Below are positions 1 through 9,800 of a stretch of DNA of 10,721 nucleotides, piece by piece (the stretch's first letter is position 1; the number at the start of each line of letters is the position of its first letter). This DNA comes from an uncultured Flavihumibacter sp. (GTDB lineage Bacteria; Bacteroidota; Bacteroidia; Chitinophagales; Chitinophagaceae). Position numbers and translations under genes: made by a program. The stretch is from contig CAMLPA010000079.1 of NCBI GenBank assembly GCA_946481605.1, forward strand, positions 1 through 10,721, in the 5' to 3' direction. Below the pieces are notes generated by a model. It was given only the letters and a program-made list of their open reading frames with translations, searched no databases and was not told the DNA's origin.

Positions 1-11
1 CTCTTCTTCAT
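1..11 (-). CDS. Possible start of a further operon gene, cut by window edge
   Basis: On the minus strand, 35 nt past the stop codon of the SusD-2 gene, there is an ATG followed by AAG AAG (Met-Lys-Lys), and then the window ends. Met-Lys-Lys is a very common beginning of exported proteins in these bacteria, and the spacing resembles the 33 and 44 nt gaps between the upstream genes of this operon. Genes after a susCD pair often encode surface glycan-binding lipoproteins or glycoside hydrolases, but only three full codons are visible, so the product is unknown and even its reality is uncertain. Confidence 0.3.
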
Positions 12-46
12 AAGTTCAATCTTTAATGTTGTAAGAAGGCGGTTGG

Positions 47-1816
47 TTACTGCCAGCCTTTATTTTGTTGCAGTGCGCTGAATTTGAGTGTTTCATCGTA
101 CGGAATGGGGCCATGGTTCATAAATGGCTGGAATACACGATCCTGCACTTTAAAGTAATTATAGTTTCCGTTTTGAATGCTCACCCCTTTTACGGCTTCT
201 GTCAGGTTCGCGTTCCACCTGCGCAGGTCCCAAAACCTGAACCCTTCAAAACAAAGTTCTATCCGCCGCTCATTTCTTATCAGTTCACGCATGGCTTCTT
301 TATTTGCCTTTGCCGCTTCGAGGTAAGGATCCGCGTTTGAAACGCCAATACCGGCTCTTGTGCGGATGGCCTTAATTACATCATAAGCTGAGAAGGCGTT
401 GTCTCCGATTCCGGTAGGCCCCCATGCTTCATTAGCGGCCTCTGCGTAAATCAGCAATATTTCGGTGTACCTGATATGTGGTTTATAGTGGCGTTGGTTG
501 TTGGGAGAATTGGGGTTCAGGTTTACGTCCTGGCGCAACAACTTCTTCAGGTAATAGCCTGTTCTTGTGGATGTTGGTTCTTTGTTCAATCCGTCACGAG
601 TAGTACCGTCAGCGGTAGTATTGATAACGCTGGATCCTGGTCCTGCGGTACCTCCGTTCACAAGAATAAATGTGCGTAAACGAGGATCTCTGTTGGCGTA
701 AGGATCAGCGGGGTTATAACCGCTGTTGGGATCTGAAATCGGATAGCCGTTCAACATGGGAAAGGCATCTACCAGGTTTTGGGTGGGATTAATTCTTCCG
801 TTGCCTTGTAGAGTTGGGGGGAAATTGGCCTGCTCCAGGTCCCTGTTGTCGCCATAATTATTACGCCATAATACTTCGGGAGGATTTGCACCATCCTTAA
901 GGTTTGTGATCTCGGTAGTATTGGCATACCATGTAACCCCATTGGGAGCGATGGTACTTCCCAGGCCACCCTTCAGCGCTATTACAGCCCCTGCATAGTT
1001 TGCGGCCTGGGCCCAGGTAGTAGTGTTACCAGCGGCATAGGCAGGGCTTGCAGCCAGCAGGGCGGCCTGGGCTTTGATGCCCCTTGCGATACGTCCTGTG
1101 AGAAATCCACGGAAAGCGGAGCCGAATACACGCTCATACTGAGGTTCGGTGATTGAACCATATTTAGCGGGGATCTGGCTTGCGTTGGAAATGTCTTCAT
1201 AATCGAGCGGCAAAGCTTCGATGGCCACATCAAGGTCGCGGTATATCTGCTGCATGCATTCTTCAAATGTAGCCCTTGGTTTATTGAAATCTGATTGTGG
1301 CGTTTGTGCTTCCAGCAACAGCGGAACACCAAGCAACCTGCCATCATTGGCAACACCCGCATGCGCTTGCAACAGGTGGTAGAAGAACAAGGCCCGCAGC
1401 CCGTGTGCTTCTCCTTTAAACCGCCGTGCGAACAAATCGCTCACCACCTCATCCGATGCCCACTTTACTTTATCCACTTCATTGAGCATAAGATTAATAT
1501 ACTGTATAGCGGCGAAACTGTTGGTCCATTGGCTGGCCGGATTGTTGGCAGAAGTCCACTGTCCCAATGCGATCCTCAGGTACGCGTTGGTGGGGTCATT
1601 GCTTACGGCATCATCAGTTGCAACGTCGTTAAACGACCAGCCGTTTGTTGGCATACGGTTATAGCCGTTGAGTAAAAGTCCATAAGGAAACAGCGCGTCA
1701 CTCGGAAGGTACTCTTCCAGCAACTGCCGGTTGTTCACCTGCGCCGGTTCTATAAGATCCTTACATCCGGATAGAACGAAAACCGCGGCTACAAGTATTG
1801 AAAATATTTTGTTCAT
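47..1816 (-). CDS. SusD/RagB-family outer-membrane lipoprotein (SusD-2)
   Basis: This 589-aa protein is a SusD-type surface lipoprotein, the glycan-capturing lid for the SusC channel encoded just upstream. Its first 18 residues form a lipoprotein signal peptide with lipobox L15-S16-G17 before C18; the mature end is C-K-D, with acidic residues close behind as often found in surface-exported lipoproteins. The helical SusD core shows as the R-A-L-F-F-Y-H-L-L segment (141-149), with G-V-P-L-L at 163-167. Next come N-R-D-P-R-L (375-380) and the tyrosine-rich strand T-G-Y-Y-L-K-K (419-425). The C-terminal SusD domain shows as R-Y-T-E-I-L-L-I-Y-A-E-A (449-460), I-R-T-R-A-G-I (484-490) and R-N-E-R-R-I-E-L-C-F-E-G-F-R-F-W-D-L-R-R-W (514-534). 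It ends in K-G-W-Q, near the usual GW end. The length is normal and no frameshift is seen. It follows SusC-2 by 33 nt, so the two are surely co-transcribed. Family assignment is secure; the ligand is unknown. Confidence 0.95.
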   Translation of the reverse strand: MNKIFSILVAAVFVLSGCKDLIEPAQVNNRQLLEEYLPSDALFPYGLLLNGYNRMPTNGWSFNDVATDDAVSNDPTNAYLRIALGQWTSANNPASQWTNSFAAIQYINLMLNEVDKVKWASDEVVSDLFARRFKGEAHGLRALFFYHLLQAHAGVANDGRLLGVPLLLEAQTPQSDFNKPRATFEECMQQIYRDLDVAIEALPLDYEDISNASQIPAKYGSITEPQYERVFGSAFRGFLTGRIARGIKAQAALLAASPAYAAGNTTTWAQAANYAGAVIALKGGLGSTIAPNGVTWYANTTEITNLKDGANPPEVLWRNNYGDNRDLEQANFPPTLQGNGRINPTQNLVDAFPMLNGYPISDPNSGYNPADPYANRDPRLRTFILVNGGTAGPGSSVINTTADGTTRDGLNKEPTSTRTGYYLKKLLRQDVNLNPNSPNNQRHYKPHIRYTEILLIYAEAANEAWGPTGIGDNAFSAYDVIKAIRTRAGIGVSNADPYLEAAKANKEAMRELIRNERRIELCFEGFRFWDLRRWNANLTEAVKGVSIQNGNYNYFKVQDRVFQPFMNHGPIPYDETLKFSALQQNKGWQ

Positions 1817-1849
1817 TTCTTGAAAATTTATTGGTGATAACTGCCGGAA

Positions 1850-4800
1850 TTAGAACAATGCTTTGATGCCCAGGTTATAGAACCTTGTTTGCGGAGCACT
1901 TCCTACGTTTGTTTCCATCAGTCTGCGTTCTTTCGCAACGGTAAGTAAGTTGAACCCGTTCATGTACAAGCCAAGCTCACGTACGAAAGCTTTACTTTTC
2001 AGCAAACCTGTAACATCATATGACACCTGCACTTTTCCCAGATCAAACCTGTTGGTGCTGTACATCCAAAAGTCTGAAGTACGAAGGTTATTGTCGGCTG
2101 CCAAACTTGTAAGCCTAGGGTAAGTAGCTGTGTGTTTGGTAGCTTCCGTCCAGCGGTTGCGTACTTCAACAGAGTATTTATCTTCCCCGTCAATCCAGAA
2201 ATAAGAACTGTTCTTCAAAGCGTAAGCACCCAGTCTTGCTACTCCAAGAGCAAAAAATGTAAATCCTTTCCAATTGGCTGTAATGTGCAGACCTCCGGTG
2301 AAGGGAGATCCGGACCATCCACCGCGTCCCAGAAACACCTCATCACGCTCATTCACCAAACCATCGCCATTCTGATCTTTGTACTTAATATCGCCGGGCT
2401 TAACCGGGCCAAGCGCTGCCTGAGAAGGAGAATTATTGATATCATCCTGATCCATAAAGAATCCTTCGCTCTGAAATCCCCAGATACCGTCAATTGGCCT
2501 TCCAGCCCTGTACCTGTAAGCATCGGCCTCATCAAATATAGGTTCAGCGCGTTGTGTGGCTTTCGTATCATAATAGGTGGCGTTTACCCCTACCGACCAG
2601 TCCACCTCTCCCAGGCGTTTGCTGTAAGTAGCGCTGAAATCAAAACCAATACGTTTATCTTCATTGTAATTGATGTGCGGGATAAAGGAAGACACCGGCC
2701 AACCAGTAGTAAAGTAGGAAGGATAAAGCACAGCAGGTTGAATAACGATTCCCGTCATTCTGTTTACGAAAAAGTTACCACCTAACCTAAGGGACTTGTT
2801 AAAGAACAATCCGTCCAGTCCAAAAGTAATTTCCTCTCTTTTGGGGAAAGTCAGATTGGGGTTATCTCCTCTCCGTGATTCTGTTGCCTGTACACCCGTA
2901 CCATCTTTCCAACCGAACCATGATCCATCCACCGCGTAATATCCCTGATAAGTATAATAATTGGCGATGTCAAGGTCTGTATGTATGATACCGGCAGAAG
3001 CAGTAAATTTCAATTCATCTACCACTTTTGAGTTGGCAAGGAATTTTTCTTCGCTCAGGCGCCATCCGAGTGCCACTGTGGGAGAGATTGCTTTCCTGTT
3101 CGCCTCAGGCAGTTTAGCGGAATGAATGAGCGCTCCGCTGAAATCAGCATAGTACTTATGGTCGAAATTATAGCCCACCTGAAGGCCCAGGTTCGCATTG
3201 CTTGTTCTGTGGTAAACGGAAGATTCAGACAGTTGAAAACCATTTACGATGAACATGGAAGACACATGGTGTTTTCCACTGAAAGTATTGTTGTAATTCA
3301 GTTGCGCAGTTGCAGCGATGGTTTGCCTGTACCAGGAATTGCTCACATTCTGCTGGCCATTAACCTGGTCCTCGCCGTATTTGTCCAGCCTGGTCATCCT
3401 GTCGACACCATCGAAATTGTTCCAGATTGCTTCATAAACTGAATATCCATTATTGAAGGAGAGGTTGTAGGTAGTATTGTAGTCTACCGCCATATTTGAT
3501 CGGAAAGAAAGTCCTTTTAACACATTTCTGAGGTCGGCCGCGATACCCGTATTGAACTGAAACTGCCTGCTTGTGTAAGTATTGCTGCCGCCCGCGTAAA
3601 TTGCCGCGAAGGGGTTGGTCTGATCGATCTGTGTTCCACCCAGGAGGTACCTTCCTCCGATGATATTTTTGCTGTTATTCACATAAACCTGTCCGGCTTC
3701 ATCATCTTTATCAATCATATCAATGGGAACAAGTGGAGAAAACCTGTTGGGACGCAGCGTTGCAGCGCTGCCCCAATAGTTGGCGTTAACGCCTTTGCCT
3801 GTATAAAAGATCGCGGTCGCATCCAGGTTCATCGTGATGTACTCGTTAAGGTTCACATCAATGTTCCCCCTCAGATTCAGCCTGTCGGCCCGGTCGTTCC
3901 TAATAGCCTGTCCGAAGTTGAGCAGAGAGCCTGAGGTATTAAACCCTATGTTGGTATAATACCTTGCTTTTTCATTTCCTCCGGACACCTCCACTGTGGC
4001 ATCATGCCTGGAATAAATCTTTTTCAGGTATTCGTCTGAATAGTAATCCACATCATAGTACCTGTATGGATTGGTTCCTGCTGCAGTATGGTATATGTAT
4101 TCAGGGGTGTAACCTGGTTGAGGAGTGAGTCCGTCATTGGCCCTGGCCTCATTGAACAAGGTCATGTATTCCGCTGCACCAAGGTATTTGGGGTATTGTT
4201 TGGGCACATGCACGCCTGAGTTCACCCTAACATCGAATCTTGTATTGTTAGCCTGACCTCTTTTCGTGGTGATGTAGATCACCCCTTTCGCCGCCCTGCT
4301 ACCATAAAGTGCCACAGCATTAACTCCTTTCAGAAAAGACACCTGTTCAATTTCTGTAGGTAATACATTGCCCGCCTCGCGGGGTACGCCATCTATCAGC
4401 AGCAGGTACCCCCCCTGTGCCCAAAGACTATTCCCATTGTACCCTGCGGCCAGGGCATCCATGCCATCTAAACTGTAGGTGAAATAATTCTTCTGGATCA
4501 GCTCTCCCACATTTACAGCGGCCACATCACCGAAAAGGTCTTTTCTGTTTACTTTGCGGAAAGCCACCTGTACACTTCCATCTTCAGAAATCTTTTCCAT
4601 CGTAATTTCCTTCAGACCCGTGGTGGCGGAAAGGTATCTTGTCTCATACCCGGGAGCGGCTACTTTTAAAGGAGCATCCAGCGCTACTTCAATTGAAAAT
4701 GATCCGTCTGTGCCTGTTACCACTTCATTATCGCCTTCTTCCGTACTGGTAACAACGGCCCCTTTCAATGGTTGGTTTCCTGCGCCATATACTATGGCTT

Positions 4801-4894
4801 TCAGCATGATTTTAGGTGCGTTCTGCGCGTACATCGACAAGGGAAGTAAAGCGATGACCGCGCACCATAGAACTGCTATTTTGAAATATTTCAT
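1850..4894 (-). CDS. SusC/RagA-family TonB-dependent outer-membrane transporter, variant plug (SusC-2)
   Basis: A 1014-aa TonB-dependent importer that would form the outer-membrane channel of the second pair. Residues 1-23 are a signal peptide ending M-Y-A. Residues about 29-101 form a carboxypeptidase-regulatory-like beta domain. In the TonB-box region (108-122) the usual VVVGYGTQK-like motif is replaced by V-Q-V-A-F-R-K-V-N-R-K-D-L-F-G. The plug (about 122-219) keeps L-I-D-G-V-P-R (166-172), Y-G-S-R-A-A-K-G-V-I-Y-I-T-T-K-R-G, but lacks the L-I-R-G-R-G stretch and is roughly 15-20 residues shorter there than in SusC-1. The rest is a beta-barrel, with an EF-hand-like D-x-N-G-D-G loop at 840-851 and a terminal Leu-Phe. 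I chose the start at 4894 because a purine-rich AAAAGAG lies 6 nt upstream and the signal peptide then begins M-K-Y-F-K; an in-frame ATG at 4912 would add only six residues. There is no N-terminal STN domain, so direct ECF anti-sigma signalling is unlikely. Substrate unknown. Confidence 0.95.
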   Translation of the reverse strand: MKYFKIAVLWCAVIALLPLSMYAQNAPKIMLKAIVYGAGNQPLKGAVVTSTEEGDNEVVTGTDGSFSIEVALDAPLKVAAPGYETRYLSATTGLKEITMEKISEDGSVQVAFRKVNRKDLFGDVAAVNVGELIQKNYFTYSLDGMDALAAGYNGNSLWAQGGYLLLIDGVPREAGNVLPTEIEQVSFLKGVNAVALYGSRAAKGVIYITTKRGQANNTRFDVRVNSGVHVPKQYPKYLGAAEYMTLFNEARANDGLTPQPGYTPEYIYHTAAGTNPYRYYDVDYYSDEYLKKIYSRHDATVEVSGGNEKARYYTNIGFNTSGSLLNFGQAIRNDRADRLNLRGNIDVNLNEYITMNLDATAIFYTGKGVNANYWGSAATLRPNRFSPLVPIDMIDKDDEAGQVYVNNSKNIIGGRYLLGGTQIDQTNPFAAIYAGGSNTYTSRQFQFNTGIAADLRNVLKGLSFRSNMAVDYNTTYNLSFNNGYSVYEAIWNNFDGVDRMTRLDKYGEDQVNGQQNVSNSWYRQTIAATAQLNYNNTFSGKHHVSSMFIVNGFQLSESSVYHRTSNANLGLQVGYNFDHKYYADFSGALIHSAKLPEANRKAISPTVALGWRLSEEKFLANSKVVDELKFTASAGIIHTDLDIANYYTYQGYYAVDGSWFGWKDGTGVQATESRRGDNPNLTFPKREEITFGLDGLFFNKSLRLGGNFFVNRMTGIVIQPAVLYPSYFTTGWPVSSFIPHINYNEDKRIGFDFSATYSKRLGEVDWSVGVNATYYDTKATQRAEPIFDEADAYRYRAGRPIDGIWGFQSEGFFMDQDDINNSPSQAALGPVKPGDIKYKDQNGDGLVNERDEVFLGRGGWSGSPFTGGLHITANWKGFTFFALGVARLGAYALKNSSYFWIDGEDKYSVEVRNRWTEATKHTATYPRLTSLAADNNLRTSDFWMYSTNRFDLGKVQVSYDVTGLLKSKAFVRELGLYMNGFNLLTVAKERRLMETNVGSAPQTRFYNLGIKALF

Positions 4895-4900
4895 TATAAT

Positions 4901-4907
4901 CTCTTTT
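4901..4907 (-). promoter_or_regulatory. Purine-rich ribosome binding site deciding the SusC-2 start
   Basis: The minus strand reads AAAAGAG six bases before the ATG at 4894. The alternative ATG at 4912 has no comparable purine run at the right distance. Bacteroidota use Shine-Dalgarno pairing weakly, so this favours, but does not prove, the shorter start. Confidence 0.4.
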
Positions 4908-4938
4908 AACATTCAGGTTCTTGATTGATACTGGTCGC

Positions 4939-6828
4939 TTACCATCCTGGATTCTGCTTGAACTCCGGATACATGTTGGCATCAGAATTCTTCAGCGGTA
5001 ACCAGTAATGTTTTTCTGTGTATTTTCTTTCCAGAATGGTAACCTCGCGGAGGTTCAGCACCCTATTGGCGGTTGGATCCGTAGTATTAATGGGTCCTGC
5101 ACGATCGAATTCAACCGACTTTTTCAGTGTATAAGGACTCTTGATGAGCAGGAGCCAGCGGCGAAGATCATTGAAACGATGTCCCTCAAAAGCGAGCTCT
5201 ACCGCACGTTCGCGCCTTACTTCCTCCATAAACACATCAAGTGATCCGGTAAATTTGGTATGAACATGACTAACACCGGCCCGGTCGCGGAGCACATTAA
5301 TGGCATCCACAGCGGTTCTCGAATAGCTGGGCGTTTTACCCGATGGCGAGCCATAACCAGCAGCGGCAGCTTCCGCGTACATCAGGTATACATCGGCCAG
5401 GCGCATGTAAGGCAGGTGAATGTTCAGCGCCTTGTCATAGCTATCACCATTATCGAACTTGTTCGCGGTACGGGGAATAAACTTATACAGCAGATATCCT
5501 GTGCGGCTGCCGGTAGAAATATTCCTGTAGCTTCCTCCGGTATGGAGATTAGCATACCTGTTCATTTCCTCCTGCGCGGATGGGATACTTCCCTGAACGC
5601 ATTTCACACCGTCAAAAACAATGTCATGATAGAAACGGGGGTCCCTTCCTTTCCAGGGATATTGCGGATCATAACCCGACTCAGGATCAGCCTGTGTAAT
5701 ATCCTTGATGGGCAACCCGTTTGCCATACCATAGTAATCCACATAATTGGCGGTGGGAAGAAACTTAACATCACCATCAATCAGGATAGGGGAAGGCGCA
5801 TATTGCCTGGCGGTTCCATAAGTGGAACCATGGGCTCCGAAGTAAGGTCCTCTGAAGATAGCTTCAGTTCCACCCGGCATGGCCCAGTTTTGTCCAGTAG
5901 TATAGAAATTCGTGGAATATTGCGCGAATGGCAGCAGTTTGTAGGTAGCTTCTCCTGACTCACAAAGTTGCAACAGTTCAGCAAAGGCATCAGCAGCTTT
6001 TTTACAGTACTCAGCGTTGTAAGTTTCACTGCCTGTTGATTCCTTATTCATGAGCGGACTTCCGGCCCACAGGTAGTTTTTACCCAGGTATCCTAAAGCC
6101 ATGATCTTATTGATCCTTAAGTCGTTTTTGTTTAGTGTTCTTTCGCCCGCTTTAGTTTCATCCCAGTCAATAGGCAGCAAATTCGCGGCTTCCCTGAAAT
6201 CTGCGGCAGCCTTATCAGCGCACTCATGATATTTTAGTCGGGGCAATGTCAGCTTCTGATCGGCTGGCAAAACATAATCAATGTACGGCAGGCCTCCGAA
6301 GAACTGCATAAACATAAAATGGAACCATCCACGGAAGAACAGCAATTGTCCTTTGATGAAATCTCTTTCCTCCTGGGTGGCATCTGTAAGTTTGTCTATA
6401 TTCTCCAGACCAATATTGGTTTTCCGGATACCATACCAGCCTAGTTTCCATAGCGACTTCGCGAAACGGTCATCATTCGTGCTGGTGTTATTCCTATCCA
6501 TCCAGCCAGCCTGCCAGCCATCGAATTGAGACTGCCATCCCCAGAAATCACCATTATCTATTTTTACAATAAAATGGAAATCCCTTGAAGTGGATTGGAT
6601 CTCATCTTCTCCCCAGTTCCAGGAGTTGGTCCAGTAAGCATTTGTAAAATCAGGTATGCAGTGGTATAACTCCTCTGTGAAGCCCTGGAAACTGATGAAG
6701 TTTTTGAACGCGTCTTCAGATGAAACGATAGACTGCGGCTCCCTGTCGAGGAACTTGGTACAGGAGCCCAGGCCCGCTGCTGTTGAAATGGCAAGCGCGG
6801 CCACCAATGTTTTTATATTCTTTTTCAT
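4939..6828 (-). CDS. SusD/RagB-family outer-membrane lipoprotein (SusD-1)
   Basis: A 629-aa SusD-type lipoprotein paired with SusC-1. The signal peptide carries a lipobox L20-G21-S22 before C23. The N-terminal SusD region includes W-Y-G-I-R-K-T-N-I-G-L-E-N-I (131-144), the family's helical motif, and F-R-G-W-F-H-F-M-F-M-Q-F-F-G-G-L-P-Y-I (165-183). The G-R-D-P-R-F block is at 394-399 and R-T-G-Y-L-L-Y-K-F at 442-450. The C-terminal domain has Y-M-R-L-A-D-V-Y-L-M-Y-A-E-A (474-487), A-I-N-V-L-R-D-R-A-G-V (509-519) and V-R-R-E-R-A-V-E-L-A-F-E-G-H-R-F-N-D-L-R-R-W (537-558), and it ends N-P-G-W, as many SusD proteins do. Unusual is a tryptophan-rich stretch: seven Trp between 66 and 109, with two more at 127 and 131. 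These could stack on sugar rings, which is inference. The start lies 9 nt after the SusC-1 stop. It is somewhat longer than SusD-2 and clearly diverged from it. Confidence 0.95.
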   Translation of the reverse strand: MKKNIKTLVAALAISTAAGLGSCTKFLDREPQSIVSSEDAFKNFISFQGFTEELYHCIPDFTNAYWTNSWNWGEDEIQSTSRDFHFIVKIDNGDFWGWQSQFDGWQAGWMDRNNTSTNDDRFAKSLWKLGWYGIRKTNIGLENIDKLTDATQEERDFIKGQLLFFRGWFHFMFMQFFGGLPYIDYVLPADQKLTLPRLKYHECADKAAADFREAANLLPIDWDETKAGERTLNKNDLRINKIMALGYLGKNYLWAGSPLMNKESTGSETYNAEYCKKAADAFAELLQLCESGEATYKLLPFAQYSTNFYTTGQNWAMPGGTEAIFRGPYFGAHGSTYGTARQYAPSPILIDGDVKFLPTANYVDYYGMANGLPIKDITQADPESGYDPQYPWKGRDPRFYHDIVFDGVKCVQGSIPSAQEEMNRYANLHTGGSYRNISTGSRTGYLLYKFIPRTANKFDNGDSYDKALNIHLPYMRLADVYLMYAEAAAAGYGSPSGKTPSYSRTAVDAINVLRDRAGVSHVHTKFTGSLDVFMEEVRRERAVELAFEGHRFNDLRRWLLLIKSPYTLKKSVEFDRAGPINTTDPTANRVLNLREVTILERKYTEKHYWLPLKNSDANMYPEFKQNPGW

Positions 6829-6837
6829 AGTAAAATC

Positions 6838-9800
6838 TTAGAAAGTGATGTTAGCACCTAAATTGAAACGCTTTACAGTAGGATAAGCTCCCTGGGAGGC
6901 CCATCCCGTTCCAGCAAAGTTGGACTCCCTGTCGTCGGGCATTTTACTCCAGGTAAGGAGGTTGTTGCCATTCAGGTAAATACGCAATCCTGAAAGACCA
7001 AATCTTTTCACCTGCGCGCCTGTGAAGGAGTAAGCAACTTCAGCATTTTTCAGACGCAGGTAAGCGCCATCGTGCATATACTGCGTACCACGGTAATAGC
7101 TGGAAGGGGTGGAAAGCCAGCGTAACATAGGCACGTCGGCATTAACGTTGTCTTTCGACCAGTATGAACCTTCTTCATACACCAGATGACTTTGAGAGGT
7201 CATACTGCTGAACACCACCTGGCGCGTAACATTGTTCACACCATAAAATTGTGCGAAAATGCTGAGCCCTTTCCAGTCGAATCCAAAAGTCGCGTTGTAA
7301 GTATTCTGCGGCCAGCCGGTATGCCCGTAAGGAATCTGATCCTGCGCGTCAATCACCCCATCTCCGTTGTAATCCACGATATAATAGTTTCCGGGCAGTT
7401 TCTGGTTGTCATTCGCGTTGTGTATAGTACTGCCATACAGTTCATCCCAGGTGTTGTAATACCCCTGGCTCACGTGCGAGCGTGTTTGCCCGATCTGATA
7501 ATTTTGATTTTTCTGGTAATCCGGGAACAGGGCCGGGTCATCAGATTCCACCACCCTGTTCTGGCTGTGGGTGAGGTTAAGATCTGCCCATACACGTGCG
7601 TTCCTGTTCAGGTTTTTACTGAAGTTTAATTCAATTTCGTATCCTTTTGAATCCACTTTACCGAGGTTGGCCACGGCAGGTGTGGCACCATAATAAGAAG
7701 GAACCGTTCTTCTGGGGTTGGCGTTCACATCACCGGTGAGCAAAATCCTTGAGCGCTTATCATAGAAAAAGTCCAGCTTTCCTTTCACCAAACCATGGAA
7801 CAATTCATATTCTAAACCCAGGTTTGCTTTCTGAGACTGCTCCCATTGTACATTGGGGTTACCAACGGTCATCTCCCTGTACCAGTTGTACGGACTTTGT
7901 TCAGCAGCCTCGAATGTGGTACCCAACCTAGCTCTTCCTCCAAATGCCCAATCGGTCTGATAAAGCCATCTACCTCCGCCTACCTCATCGAATCCTGTTT
8001 GTCCGAAAGAAGCACGGAGTTTAAGCATGTCCACAAACTTTACCGAATTCATAAATTCTTCTCTTGAAATCATCCAGTTTACGCCACCGGAAGAGAAGAA
8101 AGCGAAGCGATAATCTGGACTAAAACGTTCAGATCCGTTATATGCCCCGTTGTACTCAATGGTGTATTTGTTGTTGAAGCTATAAGTTGTACGGAATACC
8201 CAGTCTTCGCGATAAGACGGCACAATGCTTCCACTTGCCCTGATGTTCCTGTTCAAAAGTCCCATCGCGGTAATGTTATGCTTATTGGCGATACTTTTCG
8301 CATAGTAAAGCTGTAGCTGGTAGAACAACCTGCGGTCATTCCCTCCAACGGTACCTCCGGCAGGGGCCCATTTGATCCCTTCCTGGAAATCAAAGTTGGT
8401 CACGCCGTTGAAGGCAAGCTTATAGGTAGCAATGCCCGTAACCGGATCTATCCATTTCCTTTGCGCGTCGTTGTAAAGGTCATTCACCCCTCTTCCATTT
8501 TCCTGGAAGGTGTTGTCCATAGAAAGCGTACCTGAGAATTTCAGGCCCTTCACCAGCATGTCCAGATTTTGCTCCAGTATGAAGTCTGTAGTGATGCGGG
8601 TGCTTGCCTGAAACTGTACGCCTCCCAGCGCGAGGCTTCTTGGAGAGTTTTCCGCACGTCCTTCATTGGGTGCATAATACCCCCAGGATCCATCAGAATA
8701 AACAGGCAGAAACACATCCGGAGCGGTAGTGTAAGCATCGATCCATGAACCATAGCTTCCGCTCTGGAAGCCCCACGGGCTTTTCCTTACACCATAAGAG
8801 CCAGACAGGTTCGTTTTAAGCACAGTAGAAGGTGTTAACTGGAAATCGAGGTTGCTGCGCACATTCAGCCGCTTAAAGCCAAAGCCCGGCGTGTACCCCC
8901 TTTTATTGTCATAAATCTTAAAGAGATCCCCTTCACTTAAAAAGTCAAGGCTTGTAAAGTACTTTACCGCCCTTGTACCGCCGCTGATGTTGATGTTCGC
9001 GTTATTGGACGTGGCGTAATCTTTAAAAAGCGCCTCCACCCAATCCACATTCGGATAACGTTCAGCTTCCTCAATATTCGCAGGATTCCTGTATTTCTGA
9101 AGCATATCCTCCGGTAAAATATTCACCCATGATTCGGGCTTCATCGCCAGTTCATATTCAATTGCCTGGTTGCGCATGCGCAAAGCATCATAGGCATCAT
9201 ATTTCCCCGGAAGCTTGGATGGCACTTTCACGATAGTGTTCACCGTTCCGCGAATAGATGCCCTTCCGTTCTTTCCGCGCTTTGTTGTGATAAGGATTAC
9301 CCCATTCGCACCACGCGAACCAAACACCGCCGTAGCCGAAGCGTCTTTTAATACGGTTACTGTTTCCACAGAGCCAATATCTACATTGTTCATAGGCCGC
9401 TCCACACCGTCCACTAATACGATGGGATTGGAGTTGTTCCAGGTTCCCCTTCCGCGGATCAGCAACTGAGGATCTTCCTCGCCCGGCAAACCTGTACTTT
9501 GTGCAGTAATCAAACCGGGAACGTTACCCGTTAACGCAGCGCCGATGCTGGAAACACCGCCCGCGCGCTCCAGTACCTTACCCGTAGTCTGGCTCACCGC
9601 AGCCACAACGCTTTCTCTTTTTTGTTTCCCATAACCCACGATCACCACTTCATCCATCTCAGAAGTACTATCCTTCATCGTGATCACCACGTAATCCTGG
9701 GTCCCAATATTTACATCCTGGGTGGCCTTTCCCACGTGGCTCACCTGTAAAATCCGCCTGTTGGCAGGCACATTCAGGGAGAATTTGCCTTCCGCATCTG

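Noticed and set aside
2132..2785. A 217-codon plus-strand open frame opposite SusC-2
   Set aside because: It lies wholly antisense to an intact, clearly recognised SusC gene, and its sequence shows no family features.
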